Part shown: one piece after another, positions 35,058 through 43,108 of the stretch
How the letters are laid out: every line of letters starts with the position of its first letter
Numbering within the stretch: the first letter of the stretch is position 1
Origin: Nocardia veterana NBRC 100344
GTDB taxonomy: Bacteria > Actinomycetota > Actinomycetes > Mycobacteriales > Mycobacteriaceae
Assembly (NCBI RefSeq): GCF_000308855.1
Contig: NZ_BAGM01000076.1
Location: forward strand, 32,845 to 96,844
Direction of reading: 5' to 3'
DNA: 64,000 nt
Made by a program: the position numbers and the translations under genes
Notes under the pieces: model-generated
What the model saw: the letters and a program-made list of their open reading frames with translations, nothing else
What the model was told of the DNA's origin: nothing
Databases searched by the model: none

Positions 35058-36727
35058 CCGGCCACGACACCGAGCAGGTCGGCGACGACCGCCCGCGGAC
35101 CGGATCGTCCGATCGGCACGAGACCCAGGCGGTGACTCCGGGCAAGTTGTGGGGTGTCGGGCTGGGTCCCGGCGATCCGGAACTGGTGACGGTGAAGGCC
35201 GCGCGGATCATCGAATCCGCGGATGTCATCGCCTTCCACAGCGCCCGCCACGGGCGCAGCATCTCCCGCTCGATCGCCGCGCCGTATATGCGCCCCGGCC
35301 AGCTCGAAGAACACCTGATCTACCCGGTGACCACCGAGACGACCGACCATCCCGGCGGATACCAGGGCGCGATCGACGAGTTCTACGAGCAGGCCGCGCA
35401 GGTGCTGGCCGCCCACCTCGCCGCGGGTCGCACGGTGGCGCTGCTGGCCGCCGGTGACCCGCTGTTCTACAGCTCCTATATGCATATGCACCGCCGGCTG
35501 GCCGACCGCTTTCCGGCCGAGATCGTTCCCGGTATCACCTCGGTGAGCGCGGCATCGGCGGCCCTGGGCACCCCGCTGGTCGAGGGCGAGCAGGTGCTGA
35601 CGGTGTTGCCGGGAACCATGCCACCCGATCAGCTCGCCGAGCGGCTGTCCGGCACCGACGCCGCGGCGATCATGAAACTCGGTCGCACCTACCCCGGTGT
35701 GCGCCGGGCACTGTCGGCGGCCGGGCGCCTCGACGACGCCTACTACGTCGAACGGGCGAGCACCGGACGGCAGCGCATCCTGCGCGCCGCCGACGTCTCC
35801 GACGACGAGGTCCCCTACTTCGCGATCGCGGTGGTGCCGGGCCCGGCCCCCACCACCGATATTCCCCTGACCGCGCCGGCACGCACCGTCGAGAGCACCG
35901 AATCCGGTTCGCCCGCTGCGGTTTCCGAGGCCGACCCCGCACCGGTCGGCGAGGTCGTCGTGGTCGGCCTCGGACCCGGCTCACCACAGTGGACCACTCC
36001 CGAGGTCACCCGCGCCCTGGCCGCGGCCACCGATATCGTCGGCTACACCACCTACGTGAACCGGGTGCCGATCCGGCCCGGCCAGCGTCGTCACCTCAGT
36101 GACAATCGGGTCGAATCCGAACGCGCCGCCATGGCCTTGGATCTGGCGAAGAACGGCGCGCGCGTGGTGGTGGTGTCCTCCGGGGATCCGGGGGTCTTCG
36201 CCATGGCCGCGGCGGTGGTGGAGGAATCCGCCGACCCGCAGTGGCGCGACGTCCCCGTGCGCGTGTTCCCCGGCGTCACCGCCGCGAGTGCGGTGGCCGC
36301 CCGGATCGGTGCGCCACTGGGCCACGATTTCGCGATGATCTCGCTGTCGGACCGGCTCAAGCCGTGGGAGACGGTGGCGCAGCGCATCTCGGCGGTCGCC
36401 GCAGCCGATATGGCGATCGCGATCTACAACCCCGCCTCCAGTCAGCGGCGCTGGCAGGTGGCGGCCATGCGGGAGTTGCTGCTCGAGCATCGCGCCGCGG
36501 ACACCCCGGTCGTCCTGGGCCGCGATGTCGGCGGACCGTCGGAATCGGTCCGCGTCACCACGCTCGCTGCACTGGACCCGGCCGAGGTCGACATGCGCAC
36601 CCTGCTGATCATCGGCGCCTCCACCACGACCACGGTCGCCACGCCGCACGGCACCCGGGTCTACACGTCGCGCCGGTACGGCGCCGCTGCCGAGCGGCAC
36701 ACGTCCACCGCCGGCGCGAACAGGTAA
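35054..36727 (+). CDS. cobIJ: Fused precorrin-2 C20- and precorrin-3B C17-methyltransferase
   Basis: 557 residues with two SAM methyltransferase domains. The N-terminal one begins '[20 protein letters not shown]' (CobI, about 32-270) and the C-terminal one '[20 protein letters not shown]' (CobJ, about 300-545). The fusion is the same as in M. tuberculosis Rv2066 and links steps two and four of the aerobic corrin ring path. Its start overlaps the cobH stop. Convergent with cobK (43 nt). Confidence 0.95.
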   Translation: MTGHDTEQVGDDRPRTGSSDRHETQAVTPGKLWGVGLGPGDPELVTVKAARIIESADVIAFHSARHGRSISRSIAAPYMRPGQLEEHLIYPVTTETTDHPGGYQGAIDEFYEQAAQVLAAHLAAGRTVALLAAGDPLFYSSYMHMHRRLADRFPAEIVPGITSVSAASAALGTPLVEGEQVLTVLPGTMPPDQLAERLSGTDAAAIMKLGRTYPGVRRALSAAGRLDDAYYVERASTGRQRILRAADVSDDEVPYFAIAVVPGPAPTTDIPLTAPARTVESTESGSPAAVSEADPAPVGEVVVVGLGPGSPQWTTPEVTRALAAATDIVGYTTYVNRVPIRPGQRRHLSDNRVESERAAMALDLAKNGARVVVVSSGDPGVFAMAAAVVEESADPQWRDVPVRVFPGVTAASAVAARIGAPLGHDFAMISLSDRLKPWETVAQRISAVAAADMAIAIYNPASSQRRWQVAAMRELLLEHRAADTPVVLGRDVGGPSESVRVTTLAALDPAEVDMRTLLIIGASTTTTVATPHGTRVYTSRRYGAAAERHTSTAGANR

Positions 36728-36770
36728 ACCCCGCCCGGCAGCGCAACGGCCGACCGTGACCGAGCGCCAC

Positions 36771-37505
36771 TCAGCGGTTGCGCAACAGCCACTCCCACGC
36801 CGCCGCAACGCTGTCGACCCGGTCGCCCCCGGCGGGCAGCTCCGGCCGATCGATGACGACGACCGGGATGTGCCGATCCCGGGCCGCGGTCAGTTTGGCC
36901 GCGGTCGACTCGCCCCCGCTGTCCTTGGTGACCACAACCTCGATGCGATGCTCACGCATGAGGTCGGTCTCCTCGGCCACCGTAAACGGTCCCCGGGCCA
37001 GCAGTAACCGATGCCGGGGCGGAACCGGGCCGGTCGGCGGGTCGATGGCCCGAATGAGGAACCACGGCACCGCGAGTTCGGCGAAAGCCGCTACACCCTG
37101 CCGCCCGATGGTGAGGAAGACTCGCTCGAAGCCGGCGACAGCACGCACCGCAGCGGCCGGGTCCGGAACCCGCAGCCACCGGTCCCCCGGTTGCTCGGCC
37201 CAGCCCGGCCGCCGCAGATGCAGAATCGGCACGCCGGCCGCGCGCGCCGCGGCCGCCGCATGCGCGGACATGGTGTCGGCGAACGGATGCGTCGCATCGA
37301 TCACCACGTCGATCGCGTTGTCCGCCAGCCATTCTCGCAGACCGTCGACCCCGCCGAAGCCTCCGACGCGCACCGCTCCCGCGGGCAGCACCGGTTCGCG
37401 CACCCGCCCGGCGAGCGAGGAGACGACCTCGAATCCTCGCTCGGCGGTGACGATATCGGCGAGCTGCCGCGCCTCCCCGGTACCGCCGAGGAGCAGCACC
37501 CTCAT
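36771..37505 (-). CDS. cobK: Precorrin-6A reductase CobK
   Basis: 244 residues. It reduces precorrin-6A with NADPH. The N-terminal Rossmann text 'MRVLLLGGTGEARQLADIV' and the later 'VVIDATHPFADTMSAHA' and 'VVVTKDSGGESTAAKLTAA' are CobK/CbiJ signatures. The ATG at 37505 overlaps the cobL stop by 4 nt (ATGA), so it is translated after cobL. In M. tuberculosis cobM lies between cobK and cobL; here it is absent. Confidence 0.95.
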   Translation of the reverse strand: MRVLLLGGTGEARQLADIVTAERGFEVVSSLAGRVREPVLPAGAVRVGGFGGVDGLREWLADNAIDVVIDATHPFADTMSAHAAAAARAAGVPILHLRRPGWAEQPGDRWLRVPDPAAAVRAVAGFERVFLTIGRQGVAAFAELAVPWFLIRAIDPPTGPVPPRHRLLLARGPFTVAEETDLMREHRIEVVVTKDSGGESTAAKLTAARDRHIPVVVIDRPELPAGGDRVDSVAAAWEWLLRNR

Positions 37506-38779
37506 CGCCGGGTCACCACCCACTGCGTCACCGGCAGCTGCGGTCGCCATGCCGTGAACCCGCCCAGCGGCGCGGCCCGATAGACCTGGAATCTACGCAG
37601 CTCACCACCGTAGGTCGCGGCCCAATCGACCAGCAGCGCTTCGGATTCCGCGGTCACGGCGTTGGCGACCAGGCGTCCGCCCGGGCGCAACCGCCGCCAG
37701 CACGCCGCGAAGAGACCGTCCTGGGTCAGTCCGCCGCCGAGGAACACCGCATCCGGCGGTGGATCGGTGTCGTTCGGCAGGGCGTCCGGCACCTCGCCAC
37801 GCACCTCCACCCCGGGTACGCCGAGCGCGGCGGCATTGGCGGCGATCTGCTCGCGTCGCGCCGCACTGCGCTCGAACGTGATCGCCCGGCAGTCGATATG
37901 GGTGCGGCACCACTCGATGGCGATGGTTCCCGAACCCCCGCCGATATCCCACAGCAGTTCACCGGGGGCCGGAGCCAGCGCGGCGACGGACAGGGTGCGG
38001 ACCTCCGCCTTGGTGAGCTGCCCGTCGCCGCCGTAACACCCGTCCGGCAGACCCGGTAGCCGCGTCAGCCGCACCGCCGCCGGGTCGCGCACCGCCTCGA
38101 CGGCGACGATATTGAGCGGATCACCCGCGGCCCGAGTCCACTGCGCCGCGACGCCGTCGACGATCCGTTCCGCCGGCCCGCCCAGCTGTTCCAGCACCGT
38201 CAGGCGCGAAGCACCGAAACCGTTGTGCCGCAACAATTCCGCTACCCGCGCCGGAGTGTGCTCGTCGGCGCTGAGGACCAGCATACGGCGACCGTCGGAC
38301 AGTTCGGGCAGGATTGTCGCCAATGGCCGGCCGACCACGCTCACCACCGGGGTGTGGGCGCTCGCCCAGCCCAGTCGCGCACAGGCCAGCGTCGCCGACG
38401 AGGGCTGCGGGAGAACCCGGATCGCCTGCGGCCCCAGCATTTTCGCCAATGTGACACCGATGCCGTAGAACATGGGGTCGCCGCTGGCCAGCACGCAGAT
38501 GCGCGAACCGCGGTGGGCGGCCAGCAGATCCGGGAGCGCGGGCAGCAACGGAGCGGGCCAGCTGTGCCGCGGCACGGAACTCGCCTCGGTGGGGATCAGA
38601 TCCAGTTGCCGACGCGATCCGAACAGCACGTCGGCCGCGGCGATCTCGGCCCGCGCGCGCGGGTTCAGTCCGGGCCAGCCGTCGGCACCGATACCCACCA
38701 CCGCGATCGCCGGTTCGTCCGCCCGCGGGGCGGACGTATCGAATTCGCTTGCGGCGAGGGGGTTGTCGTCGGCACTCAC
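37502..38779 (-). CDS. cobL: Precorrin-6Y C5,15-methyltransferase (decarboxylating) CobL
   Basis: 425 residues. Two domains: CbiE-like methyltransferase ('IAVVGIGADGWPGLNPRARA' to about 210) and CbiT-like SAM methyltransferase ('LTKAEVRTLSVAALAPAPGE', 'LLWDIGGGSGTIAIEWCRT', 'PDAVFLGGGL'). It methylates C5 and C15 and decarboxylates precorrin-6B. GTG at 38779 has GGAGGG about 5 nt before it. Downstream of the DprE2-like SDR gene and overlapping cobK. Confidence 0.94.
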   Translation of the reverse strand: MSADDNPLAASEFDTSAPRADEPAIAVVGIGADGWPGLNPRARAEIAAADVLFGSRRQLDLIPTEASSVPRHSWPAPLLPALPDLLAAHRGSRICVLASGDPMFYGIGVTLAKMLGPQAIRVLPQPSSATLACARLGWASAHTPVVSVVGRPLATILPELSDGRRMLVLSADEHTPARVAELLRHNGFGASRLTVLEQLGGPAERIVDGVAAQWTRAAGDPLNIVAVEAVRDPAAVRLTRLPGLPDGCYGGDGQLTKAEVRTLSVAALAPAPGELLWDIGGGSGTIAIEWCRTHIDCRAITFERSAARREQIAANAAALGVPGVEVRGEVPDALPNDTDPPPDAVFLGGGLTQDGLFAACWRRLRPGGRLVANAVTAESEALLVDWAATYGGELRRFQVYRAAPLGGFTAWRPQLPVTQWVVTRR

Positions 38780-38816
38780 CCCAGCCCTCCGCTCGGTCGC
38801 ACGTCCGGAGCCGGCA

Positions 38817-39572
38817 TCAGCGCGGCATCCGGCGCCAGATCGCCCGCGGAACCATCCGAGCCACGGCGGCAGCCGGGCCGAGCGCACGCGGTACCCAGAT
38901 CCGGCCCGCGCGCCGGCGCAGACCGGCGACCACCGCCACCGCGACCTGATCCGGAGTCCGCGACATCGGGGCCGGGCTCATACCGGCCGTCATCCGGCCG
39001 ATGACGAACCCGGGCCGCACGAGCAGGAGATGAACCCCGCTGCCGTGCAACGCATCCGACAGCCCGCCGGCGAATCCGTCCAGCCCCGCCTTGGCCGAAC
39101 CGTAGACGTAGTTGGCGCGCCGCACCCGGGCCCCCGCGATCGAACCGAACACCACCAGGTGACCGCTGCCCTGCGCGCGCAGCAGATTCGCCAGCACCGT
39201 CAGCACACTCACCTGCGCGATGAAATCGGTGTGCAGGACCGCGACCGCCGCGGCCGGATCCTGTTCGGCGCGAGCCTGATCGCCGAGGACACCGAAGGCG
39301 AGGATCGCCACTCCGATCCGTCCGTGCTCGGCGACCACCTTCTCCAGCAGCGGCTGATGAGTGCGCAGATCGTCGGCATCGAACTCGACCGGATGCACGG
39401 CCCGGGCGCCGGCCGCGCGCAGCATCGCAGTCTCCTGCTCGAGCTGTCCGCTGCGACGAGCCGCCAACACGACGTCGCGGCCGGCGCAGATCCGGCGCGT
39501 GACCTCGAGCCCGATCTCGCTACGGCCGCCGAGCAGCACCACCACCCCGTCGTCGATCTCACGCACACCCAT
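38817..39572 (-). CDS. Short-chain dehydrogenase, DprE2/Rv2073c-like
   Basis: 251 residues. The NAD(P)-binding motif is '[18 protein letters not shown]'; the SDR triad Ser-Tyr-Lys is in '[20 protein letters not shown]'. The text '[20 protein letters not shown]' and 'IWVPRALG...IWRRMPR' matches the DprE2 family, which reduces decaprenyl-phospho-keto-arabinose in arabinan synthesis. However, position beside cobL and Rv2074 fits the M. tuberculosis paralogue Rv2073c, whose role is unknown. An upstream in-frame ATG at 39596 is possible. It is 37 nt before cobL, probably the first gene of that operon. Confidence 0.88.
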   Translation of the reverse strand: MGVREIDDGVVVLLGGRSEIGLEVTRRICAGRDVVLAARRSGQLEQETAMLRAAGARAVHPVEFDADDLRTHQPLLEKVVAEHGRIGVAILAFGVLGDQARAEQDPAAAVAVLHTDFIAQVSVLTVLANLLRAQGSGHLVVFGSIAGARVRRANYVYGSAKAGLDGFAGGLSDALHGSGVHLLLVRPGFVIGRMTAGMSPAPMSRTPDQVAVAVVAGLRRRAGRIWVPRALGPAAAVARMVPRAIWRRMPR

Positions 39573-39615
39573 GGCGCATAGTCTGCCATCGGCCATGGTT
39601 GCTAGCGTCGCAGCC

Positions 39616-40026
39616 ATGACGAGCACCGCGGCCGCACGCATCGACCTGACTCCCAGCGCCCTGGAATTCGTGACCGAACGGCACCTGGCCACCCTGACCA
39701 CGCTGCGGGCCGACGGCACCCCGCACGTCGTGGCGGTGGGCTTCACCTGGGATCCCGAGGAGGGGATCGCGCGGGTCATCACCGCGGGGCCCAGCACCAA
39801 GGCCCGCAATGCCGCGCGGCGCGGCTACGCGGCCCTGAGCCAGGTCGACGGCCCGCGCTGGCTCACCCTCGAGGGCCCGGCCGAGGTGTGGACCGACCCC
39901 GCTCGAGTCGCCGACGCCGAGGCCCGCTACGCGCGGCGCTACCGGACACCGCGGGAGAATCTGGAGCGCGTGGTCCTCGTCGTCCGCCCCGTGCGGGTCC
40001 TGTCGAGCAGCACGCTGCGCGGCTGA
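39616..40026 (+). CDS. F420-dependent biliverdin reductase-like protein (Rv2074 family)
   Basis: 136 residues. '[20 protein letters not shown]' and '[20 protein letters not shown]' match M. tuberculosis Rv2074 nearly word for word; Rv2074 reduces biliverdin-IXalpha with F420H2. Further '[19 protein letters not shown]' and '[18 protein letters not shown]' agree with this. TAGCGT ends 7 nt before the ATG; no ribosome binding site, so leaderless. Divergent from the SDR gene as in M. tuberculosis. Confidence 0.88.
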   Translation: MTSTAAARIDLTPSALEFVTERHLATLTTLRADGTPHVVAVGFTWDPEEGIARVITAGPSTKARNAARRGYAALSQVDGPRWLTLEGPAEVWTDPARVADAEARYARRYRTPRENLERVVLVVRPVRVLSSSTLRG

Positions 40027-40039
40027 TCGCCGCCGCACC

Positions 40040-41167
40040 TCACAGGACGGTGAGCCCGTGGGGGCGGTGGTTCACGGATTCGCCGCCGTCTTCGGTGACG
40101 ATCACGATGTCCTCGATGCGCGCGCCCCATTCACCTCCGAAGTAGATCCCCGGCTCGACGCTGAACGCCATGCCCGGCCGCAGCACGGTGTCGTTGCCCG
40201 CCACGATGTAGGGCTCCTCGTGCACCGACAGCCCGATGCCGTGGCCGGTGCGGTGGATGAAGGCCTCACCGAATCCCGCCTCGGACAACAGGTTCCGGGC
40301 CGCGGCGTCGACCGATTCGGCGGTGACCCCGGGGCGCACCGCGGCGACCGCGGCCGCCTGCGCGCGTTCCAGGGCGGCGTAGCGCTCGGCGATTTCCGGG
40401 TCGGGCTCGCCCAGCACATAGGTCCGGGTGGAATCGGAGAAATAGCCGGGTTCGACCGGGCCGCCGATATCGATCACCACCACGTCGCCGGCTTCGATCA
40501 CCCGGTCGGAATGGCTGTGGTGCGGATTGGCTCCGTTGGGGCCGCTGCCCACGATCACGAAATCCGCGTGCCCGTGGCCCTCCTCGACGATCGCGGCGGC
40601 GATGTCCGCGGCGACCTCGGCCTCGGTGCGGCCCGGCCGCAACCATTCCCCCATCCGGGCGTGCACGCGGTCGATGGCCGCCCCGGCGCGGCGCAGCGCG
40701 TCGATCTCGGCCGTGTCCTTGATCATCCGCAACTGCCGGACGATCGGGGTCGCCGACACCGGCAGCGCCGTCAGCGCATCGGCGATCGGCAGCAGGTGCA
40801 GGGCCGGCATGGCGTCGTCGACCGCGACCCGGGCGCCCGCGTTGAGCGTGGACTTCACCACGCCGTAGGGATCCACCCCGTCCACCCAGGGAACGAGCGA
40901 CAATCCGAGCTCACCGGCCGCCGAGCCGTCCAGCGCGGCGAGCTCCAGTTTCGGCACCACGACCGACGGCGTCTCGCCGCTGGCCGGAATGATCAGGCAG
41001 GTCAGGCGCTCGAACGATTGGGCGTTCGATCCCAGCAGATACCGCAGATCCGGCCCGGGCGTGATCAGCAGCGCGTCCAGGTGGGCCGCGCGGGTCAGCT
41101 GGGCCGCTCGCTCCAGTCGCTTGCCGTAGATCTCGGCACCGAATCGTGAGTCCGTATGCGCGCTCAT
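40040..41167 (-). CDS. Xaa-Pro dipeptidase/aminopeptidase, PepE/PepQ-like
   Basis: 375 residues. Creatinase-type N-terminal domain (to about 150) then the pita-bread M24 fold. Metal ligands: Asp in '[10 protein letters not shown]' and in '[12 protein letters not shown]', His in '[16 protein letters not shown]', Glu in 'FSVEPGIYF' and in 'ARIEDIVIV'. It cuts peptides before a prolyl bond. Start at ATG 41167, with TAACGT ending 8 nt upstream (leaderless pattern). Position fits M. tuberculosis Rv2089c (pepE). Confidence 0.93.
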   Translation of the reverse strand: MSAHTDSRFGAEIYGKRLERAAQLTRAAHLDALLITPGPDLRYLLGSNAQSFERLTCLIIPASGETPSVVVPKLELAALDGSAAGELGLSLVPWVDGVDPYGVVKSTLNAGARVAVDDAMPALHLLPIADALTALPVSATPIVRQLRMIKDTAEIDALRRAGAAIDRVHARMGEWLRPGRTEAEVAADIAAAIVEEGHGHADFVIVGSGPNGANPHHSHSDRVIEAGDVVVIDIGGPVEPGYFSDSTRTYVLGEPDPEIAERYAALERAQAAAVAAVRPGVTAESVDAAARNLLSEAGFGEAFIHRTGHGIGLSVHEEPYIVAGNDTVLRPGMAFSVEPGIYFGGEWGARIEDIVIVTEDGGESVNHRPHGLTVL

Positions 41168-41270
41168 GCGATACGACGTTACCCGCCGGGGCGAGGCGGG
41201 TCGGGACGATCGCGACCTTCGCGACCGGGTCGTGCCCCGGCTGTCGGTGCCGACCGGTAGCGTCTGCGGC

Positions 41271-42236
41271 ATGCTCCCCTCCCGTGCGAGTGACCGCCCG
41301 CTGCTCCTGCTCGACGGCGCCAGCCTGTGGTTCCGCGCGTTCTACGCGGTCCCGGAGAAGATCACCGCCCCCGACGGCCGCCCGGTCAACGCGCTGCGCG
41401 GGTTCACCGACATGGTCGCCGCGCTGATCACCCGCCATCACCCGGGCCGGCTGGTGGTGTGCCTGGATCTGGATTGGCGGCCGGCGTTCCGGGTCGACCT
41501 GGTGCCCTCCTACAAGGCGCATCGCCTGGACACCAGCGGCGGGGCCGAGCCCGGCGCCGAGGAGGTCCCCGACACCCTCACGCCCCAGGTCGACATGATC
41601 ATCGAGGTGCTGACGGCGGCCGGCATCGCGACCGCCGGCGCGACGGGGCTGGAGGCCGACGACGTGATCGGTACCCTGGCCGCCCGCGAACGCACCGACC
41701 CGGTGGTGGTGGTCAGCGGTGATCGCGATCTGCTGCAGGTGGTGCGCGCCGACGACCCGCCGGTGTCGGTCTTCTACGTGGGCCGCGGCCTGGCGAAGGC
41801 CGAACTCTACGGCCCGGCCGAGGTCGCCGCGAAATACGGTGTGCCGCAGGAGAATGCGGGCCCGGCCTATGCCGATATGGCCACGCTGCGCGGTGACGCC
41901 TCCGACGGTCTACCGGGTGTCGCGGGCATCGGCGACAAATCCGCGGCCGCCCTGATCTCGCGTTTCGGCTCGCTCGACGCCCTGGTCGCGGCCGTCGCCG
42001 ATCCGTCCTCGGAGCTGGCTCGCGGCGTCCGCGCGAAACTCGCTGCCGCCGAGGATTATCTGAAGGCGGCCGCGCCCGTGGTGCGGGTCGTCCGCGATGC
42101 CGAGGTCGAGCTGTCCGGACCCGATCGCCTGCCCACCGAACCCGCCGACCCGGAGCGCCTGCGGGCATTGGCGACCGCCTACAACGCCGAAAGCCCGATC
42201 AAGCGGCTGGCAGCGGCCCTCGCCGCCGACATCTGA
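41271..42236 (+). CDS. 5'-3' exonuclease (PolA exonuclease-like, Rv2090 type)
   Basis: 321 residues. It is the free-standing version of the 5'-3' exonuclease domain of DNA polymerase I. Metal-binding acidic residues are in '[14 protein letters not shown]', '[12 protein letters not shown]', '[13 protein letters not shown]' and '[12 protein letters not shown]', and a helix-hairpin-helix is near '[20 protein letters not shown]'. ATG at 41271; TAGCGT ends 7 nt upstream (leaderless). Role: removal of RNA primers or flaps. Confidence 0.93.
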   Translation: MLPSRASDRPLLLLDGASLWFRAFYAVPEKITAPDGRPVNALRGFTDMVAALITRHHPGRLVVCLDLDWRPAFRVDLVPSYKAHRLDTSGGAEPGAEEVPDTLTPQVDMIIEVLTAAGIATAGATGLEADDVIGTLAARERTDPVVVVSGDRDLLQVVRADDPPVSVFYVGRGLAKAELYGPAEVAAKYGVPQENAGPAYADMATLRGDASDGLPGVAGIGDKSAAALISRFGSLDALVAAVADPSSELARGVRAKLAAAEDYLKAAAPVVRVVRDAEVELSGPDRLPTEPADPERLRALATAYNAESPIKRLAAALAADI

Positions 42237-42260
42237 CGGCGGCGGGGCGGACGCGAGCGA

Positions 42261-43004
42261 CTAGTTCGGGCGGCCGACCTCGTACGTGCCGTCGTCCTTG
42301 GTGATCTTGACGGTGACCTTCTTCTGTTCGCCACCCACCTTGAGGGTGCAGTCGAAGGTGCCGCCGACCTCGACCTTCTGCCCCGACGGGCAGCTGACGT
42401 TCTCCACGTCGTCGATGCCGTAGGAATCCTTGAGAACCTTCTGCACCCCGTCCTGCACGGCCTTGTTGTCGAGTTTGTCGCTACCCAGGAAGACGAAGGC
42501 CAGCACGACCGCGACGACGACCACGACCAGCACACCGATACCGCCGAAGAGCAGGCCCTTCTTCGACTTCTTCGCCGGGGTCGCGCTCAGCTGCGGCTCC
42601 TGCACCCCCCACTGCTGTTGCGGCTGCTCCGGTTGCGGGCTCCACTGCTGCTGGGGCTGCGACTGCTGCTGTCCCCAGGGCTGCTGCGCGGGCTGCGGCG
42701 GCTGTCCCCACTGTTGCTGGGTGGGTTCCCACGGCTGGGATTGAGCCGGCGGCTGCTGTGGCCAGGACGGCTGGCTCTGCTGGCCCCACTGCGGTTGCTG
42801 CGGCTGCTGTGCCTGCGGCTGCTGCGGTGCCCATTGCTGCTGCGACGGCGCGGGCTGGCCCCACTGCTGCGGCTGCTGACCACCCCACTGCGGCGGCGGC
42901 CCGGACTGGCCGGGCTGCTGGCCCGACCACTGCTGGGTCGGGTCGCTGCTACCGGGGCCCTCCCCTTGGCCAGGGGTCTCGTTCGGTCCGTACGGGCCGC
43001 TCAT
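42261..43004 (-). CDS. Membrane-anchored DUF4333 protein with Pro/Gln-rich N-terminus
   Basis: 247 residues. Residues 1-145 are a Pro/Gln/Trp low-complexity tail (many PQQQW and QQPQ units), predicted to be disordered and cytosolic. A membrane helix follows ('LLFGGIGVLVVVVVAVVLAF'), then an extracytoplasmic DUF4333 domain with 'ENVSCPSGQKVEVGGTFDCT' and its Cys pair. GGAGG precedes the ATG. Corresponds in place to M. tuberculosis Rv2091c. Function unknown. Confidence 0.9.
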   Translation of the reverse strand: MSGPYGPNETPGQGEGPGSSDPTQQWSGQQPGQSGPPPQWGGQQPQQWGQPAPSQQQWAPQQPQAQQPQQPQWGQQSQPSWPQQPPAQSQPWEPTQQQWGQPPQPAQQPWGQQQSQPQQQWSPQPEQPQQQWGVQEPQLSATPAKKSKKGLLFGGIGVLVVVVVAVVLAFVFLGSDKLDNKAVQDGVQKVLKDSYGIDDVENVSCPSGQKVEVGGTFDCTLKVGGEQKKVTVKITKDDGTYEVGRPN

Positions 43005-43108
43005 GTGCCTGCCTCCACTCGCACTCGTCGTCTCACTTCCCCCCGCGTGAGGTGATCAGGCCCTCACCACGGTCGGTACCGGTAGTCATCCAATCACAGC
43101 CCGGGCGG

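Noticed and set aside
42600..42930. Short-period Gln/Pro codon repeats as a DNA repeat element
   Set aside because: The repetition is explained by the low-complexity Pro/Gln tail of the DUF4333 protein; no exact DNA unit stands out.
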